Shown: positions 30,775 through 40,489 of the stretch, piece by piece | Numbering within the stretch: the first letter of the stretch is position 1 | How the letters are laid out: each line of letters starts with the position of its first letter | Assembly: GCA_027625915.1 (NCBI GenBank) | Contig: JANTQA010000036.1 | Coordinates: 119,501-183,500, forward strand | Direction of reading: 5' to 3' | DNA from: Anaeramoeba flamelloides | Lineage: Eukaryota; Metamonada; Anaeramoebidae | Length of the DNA stretch: 64,000 nt | Translations under genes and position numbers: made by a program | Notes under the pieces: model-generated | The model's input: only the letters and a program-made list of their open reading frames with translations | Databases searched by the model: none | What the model was told of the DNA's origin: nothing

Positions 30775-32334
30775 TTAATTTTCACAAAAAATTTCAATTT
30801 GAAAAATATCCCAATTACGATAGGAACCTGCTAAAAAATTCTTGGCTTCATTTGATCCATATTTATATCCAAAAGGGGGTTTATATGAAAAGCCCAGATC
30901 TGACCGGTTATATTCATTCATATCTTGATTATAATATCCACTTCCTAAATGTAAATCATGTCCCCATCCAAATACTGGTACATCATCCGGATCGCAACAT
31001 ATTTCGCAATTTTGATGCCGAAAAACATGCATTTTTAAAGGTTCTTTAAAATTTGGATCCAGACTAATTAAGGAAAAAAGAAAGGATTTATTTCCATTTG
31101 AATGTTTCCTTTCGCTTTTTGAATCCCAATCAATTGCTGCAAATACTCCAAATAAGGATTTATTTTTTAATTTGATAAGAACTATGGATTTTCCTTTATT
31201 GTCGCATTTTTCATGGAAGGTTTGATATTTCCATCCATCTGTTCTTGAATTGAATCTTCTTTGCAAATTTAAATTGCATCCGGCTTCTTTGATCCATTTT
31301 TGCAGAATTTTATTAAATTTTAGATTATTTTCCTTTTGAAGGATTTCTGATTCTTTTAAAAAAAATTGATCAATTATTTTCAATTTAAATGGGGATTTTG
31401 GAATTTTTTGATCATTTATTGAGATATTTATTTGATATTCTCCTTTTTTTGGAATAAATATTCTCCAATTAATTCTTGATTTGTTCCTTCTTTAAATTTA
31501 GTTATTTTAGTGATCATTTCATTTGAATTTGATTTGAGAATTTCAGCTTTTGGATTGAATTCTTGGGCATTTATAGTTTCATTAAATTGATTTTTAAGAA
31601 GAATTGAAAATTGCAATTTGTTTTCAAATTGGATTTCATCAGGCAAATTAATTTGGGTTTTATTGAGATCAAAAGGCGAATTTAATTTCCAATTTTTCAA
31701 ATTCTGTTTTAAATCATTTGAAATTATATTTATTTTATTAAAATTTGAATTGCAAATTAATTGATTATTCTCATTTTTATTCAAAATTGGCAATAATTTT
31801 TTCAATTTAAAAAAATTGATCAATATTTGTTGATAATCATTATATTTTTTGCAAATTTCAATTTCTTTTATAATCATTCCAACTTGATTAAATTCATCAA
31901 TTTCTATTTGAATTTTTATTGATTGTTTATTTAATTTCAAATATTTTTCATTTTGTTGAATTGATATTTCTTCATTCATTTTCTTGAATTGATGTTGTGT
32001 TAATTCATTTAATTTTTGATAATTTTTTTTGACCAATTCAATATTTATTTGTTTTTCTTTTAAGGAGTTTATTTTTTCATTTTGAATTTTTTGAACAAAT
32101 TCTTCTTTTTTCTCATTAATTGAATTTATTTTCTTGTTTAGTTCTTCCAATTCATTTTGGATTTTTACATAACCTTCTTTGAGATTTACTAATTGATTGC
32201 ATTTTCTATGATATTGAGTTAGACAATCAACACCTAATAATTGTTTATGATCAATGCAAAATTATTGATAAGGTTTATTTTTGTGTTCATTACATAACCT
32301 TGGGAATTCTGAATTTGGTTTTTCTTGAGCTATT
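30775..32334 (-). pseudogene. TRIM-like B-box, coiled-coil, filamin, TLDc protein; two breaks
   Basis: Transcribed leftwards. A B-box-like finger (RLCNEHKNKPYQ, stop, FCIDHKQLLGVDCLTQYHRK; 32,300-32,190) is followed by a long coiled coil (32,150-31,700), a filamin-type Ig repeat (31,680-31,390; INLPDEIQFENKLQFSILLK through KGEYQINISINDQ) and a complete TLDc domain (31,280-30,780; GWKYQTFHEKCDNKGKSIVL, FGWGHDLHL, FGYKYGSNEAKNFLAGSYRN, FQIEIFCEN). TLDc domains are linked to oxidative-stress protection and V-ATPase regulation in animals; the role here is unknown. Two defects are visible: an in-frame TAA at 32,262-32,264 in the B-box, and a one-base shift in the A7 run near 31,448-31,455 between filamin and TLDc. 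An AG acceptor-like site precedes GCTCAAG at 32,334. Confidence 0.75.
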
Positions 32335-32454
32335 ATATATATATTTATATTTGTTAAAAAAATTTTGAATAAAAAAAAATAAAAATTTAATCTTTAATAT
32401 TAAAAAAAAATAAAAAAAAGAGAATTAAAAAAAAAAAAAATTCAAAAGATTTAT
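32335..32454. other. Poly-A/T-rich gap between two B-box genes
   Basis: TATATATA, AAAAATAAAA and poly-A runs only. It could be an intron of one large two-B-box gene or the spacer between two tandem genes; the sequence does not decide. Confidence 0.4.
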
Positions 32455-33040
32455 TTAAAAAATTCCATTAAAAAAAAAAAAATCCAAAGGAAAGATTGAA
32501 AAATCCAAACTTTTGGTTATTTCTATTTGAGAAAATAATTTAAAAAATCCAAATGAATTTGATTGGTTTATATTGCTTTCTAATTTGTTAAATTGTTTCA
32601 GTAGAGTTTCTGTTGAATATTTTGAATTGTTGATCGTTTGTTTTTCTTTGTTCATAATTGTTGAAATTTGTTCAAAAAAATCATTGGCTAATTTTATTTC
32701 ATTTTGTTCAAGTAAATCTAATAACTTTTTTTGATTCAAATAAAATTCTGATATTTCTCTTAAAATTTTTTCTTTTTTAGATTTCATCTCCTTTTCAGAA
32801 TTATTTAATTATTTAACTTTTTCATTGATTTTTTTAAAATGATTTTGAGTCAATTTTTTTTGTTCATTGATTAATTCTTTATAAAAATCCATTGGCTGAT
32901 CAAATGCAATTGTTTCATGATTTGTATGATCAAAGACACATTTTTCACAAATTAATTTTTGGCAATTTTTACATTATCTGGAAAGTTTATTGTTTTGATG
33001 GATTGGGCATTTTTCAGTTCTATTATTATTTGAATCTGTT
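32455..33040 (-). pseudogene. B-box plus coiled-coil gene fragment
   Basis: The minus frame reads TEKCPIHQNNKLSR, stop, CKNCQKLICEKCVFDHTNHE, keeping all zinc ligands of a B-box type 2 finger (C-x2-H, C-x2-C, C-x2-C, H-x2-H). Then comes a coiled coil FYKELINEQKKLTQNHFKKI, a second stop, and KSKKEKILREISEFYLNQKK onward to 32,455. The two in-frame stops are both TAA (32,974-32,976 and 32,809-32,811). The end at 32,455 is in poly-A and lacks the filamin/TLDc part seen in the neighbouring gene. It may be the 5' half of the same gene or a truncated tandem duplicate. Confidence 0.65.
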
Positions 33041-35470
33041 TTTTTTTTATTTTTATATAAGATATTTTAAAGTTTAATTTTAAAATTTTGAGAAAAATCG
33101 AAAAGAAGAGTATAATAGGACATAATATAAATTGTAATTAATTAATTAAATTGAAAAATGAGAATTTTCCACAAAATTAAAAATTGCTTTTTAAAATTTA
33201 ATAAAAAATTTTATTTTATTTTTTTATTAAAAACAATATATTTAAAGGAAATTTTTAAAAAATAACAAAACAAAATGTGATCAAAATTTAAAAATTAAAA
33301 AATTTCAAAAATAAATCTTGATTAAAATGAACTCCAATTCAACTTTTTTGCAAATTACAATTATAAATTTGATTAAAATAATCATATATTAACAATATTT
33401 ATCCTTTTTATAATACTATATTAGAGTTAATAACCAATTGAAATCTTAACAATTATTTCTCATTTATTTTATAATACTCAAAATAAAAAATAAATAATTA
33501 TAAAAATTGAAATTTTTCGTATAATTTGAGAGTAAAGGCACAAAGAAAAGTCTTTATGAGAGATTTGTAGAAACTTTATTAATTAAATATTGATTTATCA
33601 AATAGTTAGATAATACCAACTAATTTTATTTGGGTTTTCTAATAAAAACAACTTGTATGTATTATAATATCAATCATTTTAAAAAAAAATATTTTGATCT
33701 CACATAAACTATATACATTCACAGGTCTAAGCAAAATTTACAAATGGTAGAAACTCAAAATATAACAAAGTTGAGATTAAGTTTCTTAAATTGTGAAAAT
33801 TTGGCTTTTTTTAAAAAAAAATTCATTTTTAAATTAGATTTTTTATTTATTGTTATCAATGTTATTCAAAAATCTAAAATTATTCACACAATTAAAACAA
33901 AAAATATAAAAAATAATCCATAATTAGAAAATATATTCTTTATTTTAAAACCTAAAAAGAAAAAACTTTAAAATTTCCAATTAAAATAATAATTTTTGAT
34001 AATTTTAAACTTCAAGGTAAACACAGAAATTAAAAATCAAGTGATTATAAAAACCTAAAAAGTAAAAATAAAATAAATATTTAATACTATCACCAATTCA
34101 AATTATATATGAGCAACTTTGTTCTCAAACTTCAATATGAAATAAGTTTATTATTATTATTATTATTATTATTTCAATTTGTTTAATATTATTACAATCA
34201 AAGTAAAACAAATATTAATAATAAATGTATTAAGATTTTATTATTAATAACTAAATTGTAAAATCTACAACAATTTAAATTTATTGAAAAGAAGAACAAA
34301 CATCTTACTCAATTTTTATATTAAATTCAATTTTAATTTTCAACAATTAATAATAGATTAAAATTATATTTTTTTTACTAATTTTTATTTCTAAACACTT
34401 TCTGTCAAAAGAAATTGAAAAAAAATTATCATTTAACAAGAAATTTTTTTAAAAAAAAAGTCATCAAAAAAAATTAAAATAATTACTTTGAGAAAACAAA
34501 AAAAAAAAAAATACAATTGAAAAATTGGAAATATACAGACTTTATTAAAAACCCAGGGAATAAATGTGTTAATGGATTAGTTTATATAAAAAAAAAAATA
34601 TGATCGAACAATTAAAATTTAAAGCTAATTCTGGTATTAAGTGGAAATTTTTTAAAAAAAAATTTAAATTAAATCAATTTTCAATTGAAGAATGTGTGAA
34701 TGATTCATGATAAAAATGAGATGTATTTTTTTCAAAAAAAAAAAAATAAAACCTATTCTTGGGATGAAAATTTGAGTATTTAATTTTTGGATAACTACAG
34801 ATAGGATTGAAATTAGATCTTTAAAAAGTTTAAGGGGGGAATTGTAATTATTATCGAAAGATTTTGATGAAAATCATTGAGTTATTATACAAACTTTATA
34901 TAAATCTTAGACTTCTTCTAGATAAACCTTAATTCCTTAATCAAAATAAAAAGTATTTCACTTGGAAATTTAAACTTTAATAATGTTATTAAAAGTTTGT
35001 TTAGAAGACTTTAACATATTTTTAAACATTAAATTTTAATATTCATTAATTTAAAAAGATTATTTGTTTCAACTATTAGGATTTTGAATATTATAATTTG
35101 GTTCTAATCAAACAAATGATTTGTCTGATAGAAGTTCAAGTTTTAAAAAAAAGTCTTCAGTTTTCAGATAATGTTTGGTAATGCAATAAATCCCATTTTT
35201 TTTGTTAAAATTGAAATTTCAATTTTAACAAAACATTGTTTTTCTCATTTCTATTATAAAAAAATAAACCAATCTAATTTTTAAAAAATATTAAAAAATT
35301 TAGACTATTTTTTAGAAAAAATTAAAAAAAGAATATTTTTAAATATTTCAAAAGTAAAAATTTCAAAAAGATTGAAAAAAAAAAAAAAAATTTCTACATT
35401 GTCAATTCAAGTCAAGTAAATTTTTATATGAATGTTCAAAATCAGTCACTGTCAAGAATCCTCAATATAT
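33041..35470. other. Extremely AT-rich gene-free stretch
   Basis: About 2.4 kb, mostly A/T homopolymers. Positions about 33,418-33,720 are a worn family B element (AATAACCAATTGAAATC, ACCAACTAATTTTATTTGGG). A TTATTATTATT microsatellite lies at 34,150-34,173. Nothing else is recognised. Confidence 0.5.
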
Positions 35471-35478
35471 ATAGGATT

Positions 35479-36030
35479 TTAACTTTGGGGGTTTTCGAGT
35501 ATTTCAAAACAAACATGAAATAAAAAGAGAAAATAAAAACTTGTTGAAAAGTTGGATGATCTAGTTTGTCTCTTTGGAAATTTAAACACAAGTTTTGTAT
35601 TCAATATATTCAATATTAACATTTTAACTCCAATGTTTTCCAATAATTCAGTCGGGGGAAGAGAAAAATGATCCTTTGAAGAAAAGGGTTCTTCTAAGTA
35701 TAATTTAAAAATCAACAAATTAGTTTCTTATTGACAAAAATGTTTTTTTATTTTGTTTTTTTTTTTTTTTGTATTATTATGCCAAGTTAGATCTTGATTT
35801 CCAAAAATACATATCAAATTCATATTTATTTCCATTTGATCAAAAATCTCCCAATTGACAATCCTATTTTTATGGATTACCTTACAGATTCAAAATATAA
35901 TGAGATTATTCAAGTCCTGAAGACGAGCTTACTTGTTGTTAGAAGAACTTCTCATTATCATCTTATATCACTTCCAACAAGATCATCTAATTTTATCGAT
36001 CTTCCAGTCCACAAACTCAAATCATAATAA
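35479..36030. other. Slightly G/C-richer patch with short frames
   Basis: A minus frame at 35,479-35,718 and a plus frame at 35,794-36,027 (MDYLTDSKYNEIIQVLKTSL, then LVVRRTSHYHLISLPTRSSN) are open. Base composition is less extreme than the flanks, which could mark a decayed gene. No family is recognised, and both may be chance. Confidence 0.25.
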
Positions 36031-36148
36031 AGCGAGTGATTGTTTTCAGATCAATACAATAAAAGACAGTTATTATTGATCATATTTTTTCAGTTTAAAA
36101 TTTATACAATAAATTTATATTGGAATAATTTTTTTAAAATTAAATTAG

Positions 36149-36593
36149 TACACGACAAGTATAGCACAATCCATACAAATACTTTCAAGACTTTTTCGAA
36201 CTTTCAGACTGATAGTCTGCAAGATTTCAGTCTCTGATATTCTTTCATATTTTTTCAAATTTCAAATACTTGATACAAACTTTTGTAAGCCGAAAAAAGG
36301 GTAAAAAATAATAATTAACAAAAGATAACATTTTGAATTTAATTGAAATTTTTGAAAGTTATCTAAAAAGATAAATAATTGGTTAACTTTTGGAAACTCT
36401 TTTTATGAAAACCAAAAAGTGAAAATTTGTTTAAATTACATGTTTTTAAAAGTTTAACTTGTAAAAACTTTTAAATTGAAGTTATTGAATTTTGATCTTG
36501 TAATTACCTTCAAAATTTGGATCAATTTGAAAAAAACAAAGTGTTGAGAAGGAAAAAAAGTGACTATAATTTTAGTGCTATTCTTGTCGTGTA
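36149..36593. mobile_element. MITE with TACACGACAAG ends
   Basis: About 445 bp. It starts TACACGACAAGTATAGCAC and ends with the inverted GTGCTATTCTTGTCGTGTA. TA is at both ends. The inside is A/T-rich and non-coding. It abuts the next element with no base in between. Confidence 0.8.
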
Positions 36594-37042
36594 TAACCAT
36601 TCTGGATTAAAATTGTCAAATCGGTTTTAATTGTCAAACAGTAGTAAATGTTCTCATTTTCAAATCTTTTTTAGTGTCTTTTTTTGTTTATTTTTCAACA
36701 ACAAAAACCAAGTCCAAAAATTAAATTAATTATTGAAATCAAAATAGAATTCAAAATATCACATAAAACCAAAATAAAAGCATTTTCAATTTTCCCAAAT
36801 TTGAGATCTAATTGAATAACATCAAAATAAAAGTAAATTTTTTGATGCTATGCTTTTTTCATTCATGTGAAATTGGCTTTAAGATTTGAACAATAGGTAT
36901 TGAATCAATTTTGAGCAATTTCAATTTCATATCTGTCTTCATTGATCAGTGAACAATAAGTATTAAAATAATTGAAAAATTTTCCCCTCTACAACCGTCT
37001 AACATTTAAAATCGAGTTGACAATTTTAGTCCAGAATGGTTA
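36594..37042. mobile_element. MITE with TAACCATTCTGGA ends, abutting the previous element
   Basis: About 449 bp. The left end is TAACCATTCTGGATTAAAAT followed by TGTCAAATCGG. The right end is TTGACAATTTTAGTCCAGAA, then TGGTTA. TA is at each border. The junction GTGTA/TAACC suggests insertion at the terminal TA of the 36,149 element, or the reverse order. Confidence 0.85.
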
Positions 37043-37589
37043 GATTCTTCGTGTTGTAACAAAAATTGTTTTGTTTCAATTTGTAATGTTCCATTATGAA
37101 ACTTTCAAAACAATTCAATCCTTTTAACTCTTCATAAACTTCTATTAGGATCAATTTCTGAAACTTGTGAATTTTTGGTTTCATTACAAAGCATAATTTG
37201 ATTGAATAAAATTGTAATTTACAATTTTTGTTACACAACATAATGCAACACAAAAAAAAATGTTTTTGCACAATTTTAAATCAATCGTGTTATATTACCA
37301 AAAGACTGAAAAATTCACAGGCTTCAGAAATTTACTGTTTGAAAATTTTAAACTTTGAATTTTTTGTCAAACAGATCCATTTTCAAATTTATTCTTCAAA
37401 TAAAAAAAAGACGAAGAATTTTAAAAAAATGAAAAAAAATCAAAAAGTGTAATCAACAACAAAAAAAGTTTCAAGAAATACTTTACACAAAATTTAAAAG
37501 AAATACTAAAAGTCAACAGATCTTGAAATATCATTTTCTTTGGAATTCAAAAATGAAAAACAAAAACAGTAAAAACAACAAAAGAAAAA
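37043..37589. other. AT-rich flank 3' of the B-box exon
   Basis: Short frames on both strands (37,026-37,271 minus; 37,228-37,452 plus) carry no motif. If the B-box gene has further exons they would lie here, but none is readable. Confidence 0.35.
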
Positions 37590-37825
37590 AAAATTTTACT
37601 CTCTTGTGGAATGTAAGGTTCTTGAAAAATGAATCCATTATGCTTTCTCTTCCAGAAAGAAGTGTGTACTTGTGATTCACAATTTTCGCAATAATGAACT
37701 TTGCATTCAGTGCAATAAAAGTTAGCTTTTTGTTTTTCACAAACTTCACATTCAGGGATCAAAGGTTCAACAGGAATTCGTACATTTCTTAATGTTTCGG
37801 GATCTTGGCTTTTTTGTTTATTCAT
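37590..37825 (-). CDS. Orphan B-box zinc-finger first exon
   Basis: ATG 37,825-37,823 begins MNKQKSQDPETLRNVRIPVE. It leads to CEVCEKQKANFYCTECKVHY, then CENCESQVHTSFWKRKHNGF, a complete B-box with C-x2-C, C-x2-C, C-x2-C and two His. The open frame runs on to 37,547 but becomes a Phe/Val-rich string. A donor-like GTAAAA directly after CCACAAGAGA near 37,594 suggests that the exon ends there. Downstream exons (coiled coil, effector domain) are not identified. The finger has no disabling change, unlike the B-boxes at 32-33 kb. The frame is also open upstream to 38,083, but without motif. Confidence 0.55.
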
Positions 37826-38083
37826 TTTCAATTGTTTTTTAGGTTTTTTATATTTGCTTTTATTTTTAAGCTTTGTGTTTTGTTCGTATTTAAAGGTTAG
37901 CTGGATTTTTAGAATGAAAATAGAAAAAAAAAAGTCGAAGAATGAAAGGTGTTGAAAATAAACAAAAATGAAAAATTTAAAAATAAACATTTTTTCCTTA
38001 GAAAATTGAAGAAAAACCAACAAATGTTCTTCTTTATTTATATTTTTTAATCTAAAACCAAGATTGCTCTTCCAAAATTTCAA

Positions 38084-39013
38084 ATTTAAGACATTTGATT
38101 AAAAATAAAAGTTTAAATTGTTTTTTAAGGAAGATGTTTGTAATTGAAAACCAAAGTGTACCAAGTTCTTTAAGGGAGTAGCCAAGGTAAAGGAAAATTT
38201 TTCACTTTTTTACAATTTTGAAAAGGATCAGAAAATAACTTTTTTTACTTTGGTTTTAACTTATGTGATTTTTATGATTTAAAGTACTTCATTCATTAGA
38301 TTTTTTAAATTTTTTTTTCAAAGTCTCAAAGAAATTGCCAAAATAGAATGTTGAGTTAAGTTGCTTAAAATAGTATTTTGAAAGTTGAATAACTTATCTT
38401 TTATCCTTCTCTCAACATTCTATTGTGGCATTTAATTTTTTCATTTTTTATTTTTTCATCATTTTCGAATTTTTTTTATCTTTACAACAAAAAACAATTA
38501 GAAATATTTTTTTATTAGTGACATTTCTGATTAATAGATCTTGTTAAAAATGAACAACAACATTACAATTGAGAGAATCATAAATGGAAACATGAATGGG
38601 GACTAAAATACCAAAAGAATTCTAAAAAAATAATAATTAAGTCAAAACATTCCTTGTTAGGGTTTCCAATAGTCGTATTTGGTGGAATTGGAGAAGTGAA
38701 AATGATTATTATTAATTGAAAAATAACAAAATCAAAATTTTCATTCGACCATCCCAAAAAAAAACAATTCTCAATTAGTATAAAACATCAAAGTTGCCAA
38801 TACTAAAAATTCAATTAATTTTTTAACTGCCTTTTCATAATTAAAATTTTGAAAAGTTCTCTGATTTATAAAAGTTTATTTTGGAAAGCTGAAAGAAAAT
38901 TATGTTCCGATTATTTGACAACCAATAGTATATTTTATCAAATTTTAAACCACAAAATAGCTCAAAGTTTTATTCTAAGAATCTAAAATTATCTTCTCCC
39001 AAAAAAAAAAAAC
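38084..39013. other. AT-rich intergenic DNA with a small hairpin
   Basis: Inverted pair TGCCAAAATAGAATGTTGAG (38,337-38,356) and CTCAACATTCTATTGTGGCA (38,412-38,431). No gene is recognised. Confidence 0.45.
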
Positions 39014-39714
39014 TAAACCCCATTCCAAAAATTTGGACACACCTGAAATCAAAAATAGGAAAACAAAAACTCAATTTATTATCTTTTTCCCAACGTAATA
39101 TACATCAAATTTAAGTAACATGAGTCTTAATATTTTTATAAGTAATCATTCTCATCCAAATAAAAGAAAACAATATAAAACAAAAAAATCAAAATCAGTG
39201 TGTCGAAAATAATAAAACGAGAAGAACAAAAAATTCTTTTGGTTTATTGTTAAGGGTTAGATAAAATCTCATCTTATCTGTTAGAAAGAGAATTTTGAAG
39301 TGACTAAATTTGATACTTCTAATTCAAAGAGTATCTAATAGATACAGTCATCAGAAGTATTTGAATCTAAATTTAGTTTTCCAAAACAAGAAAAAAAAAT
39401 TCTATTCGTAGATTTGTTAAAATTAAACAAACAATTGTTGATCGATCAAATGATAAGATACCATGGACCAATTTTATGTGGATTTTTCAATTTAAGAAAC
39501 TCAAAAGTAACCATCTATCAACCATCAATTAAAAAATTCCAGATCTAACGAAAAAGATGAAGTAACTCGAAAAAAGAAAATGAAAAAAAAAAACAAAAAA
39601 GACAAAAAATGAAAGAGTTTGTTGAATTAGAATTATTTCCAAATTGAATCCAATAGTATAATTGTGATTCTTCAAACTGTTTAAACTGTGTCCAAATTTT
39701 TGGAATTAAGTTTA
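39014..39714 (+). mobile_element. CCCCATTC-TIR element, long copy
   Basis: The ends are TAAACCCCATTCCAAAAATT followed by TGGACACACC, and the inverted TGTGTCCAAATTTTTGGAAT near 39,687. It shares the body of 3,753-4,290 and in addition carries 39,240-39,420, a block nearly identical to 22,365-22,520 in the family B element (TACAGTCATCAGAAGTATTT). Confidence 0.75.
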
Positions 39715-40035
39715 TTTTAATAAAAAAAAAAAAAAAAAAACTATTTTGTCAATATATTCTCTTTTTTTATATTGTACAACATTAGTAAAAAAAAAATAAC
39801 AAATAATTTTTTAAATAAAATATTTAGAAAATATCGGATCACACGCCACTAAAATAAAATACCCTTGTCTGAGCCCTCTCAAATTTTTATTATGTCTTAT
39901 GGTGTGGCTACTTCCTTAAAAGTAGAACTGGCCATATTAAAATTTAAAAATAATATAATACTGTGGGATAATTTAAACAAAAATCGGATAAAATGGTTTT
40001 TTTTATTGTTCTTTCCATATTTTATAATCAATGTT
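39715..40035. other. AT-rich DNA with a half copy of the TACAGTCAG MITE
   Basis: Positions 39,911-39,936 (CCTTAAAAGTAGAACTGGCC, then ATA) are the right end of a TACAGTCAG-family element with no left half. Confidence 0.5.
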
Positions 40036-40237
40036 TACAGTCAGTTCCAAGTTTAAGACACAAACTTTAAAGGAAATTTAAGTACCGATAAAAATCTCAA
40101 ATTAAGCCATAAAATTCAGATTCTAGTAAAATGATTTGGGTAAAAAAAAATTCCAAATTTTAACCCTTAATTTGTGATTTATTTGTACCTTAAAATTTTG
40201 TTAAAAGTTTGTGTATTAAAAGTCGGAAATGGTTGTA
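40036..40237. mobile_element. TACAGTCAG-family MITE
   Basis: The left end is TACAGTCAGTTCCAAGTTTA and the right end TATTAAAAGTCGGAAATGG, then TTGTA. The palindromic core is still recognisable (AATCTCAAATTAAG). It lies about 100 bp from the half copy. Confidence 0.8.
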
Positions 40238-40489
40238 TATTTATCAAAAAGAGATTATATTGATCATTTTTTATATAATTATGATAATATTTTATGTAAA
40301 GTAACTATTGAAATCCAAAAGAACTTATATCATAGATTTTTTTAACCTCCTATAGCTTTTTTTTAGTATTTTATATTGAATCCATACCTTATTAAAACGC
40401 GCATCATATCCTGACTATAAATAGTATATTCTCTTATTTCTAAACAAAGTTGAAATTATTAAAAGGTACATTATTTTTTTTTTGGTATT

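Noticed and set aside
30775-33040. TAA as a sense codon (alternative genetic code)
   Set aside because: Three in-frame TAA in B-box genes suggested reassignment, but the three intact genes (2,199, 1,152 and 2,304 bp) have no internal TAA and the Kelch and Lys/Glu-rich genes end in TAA. Pseudogene decay is simpler.
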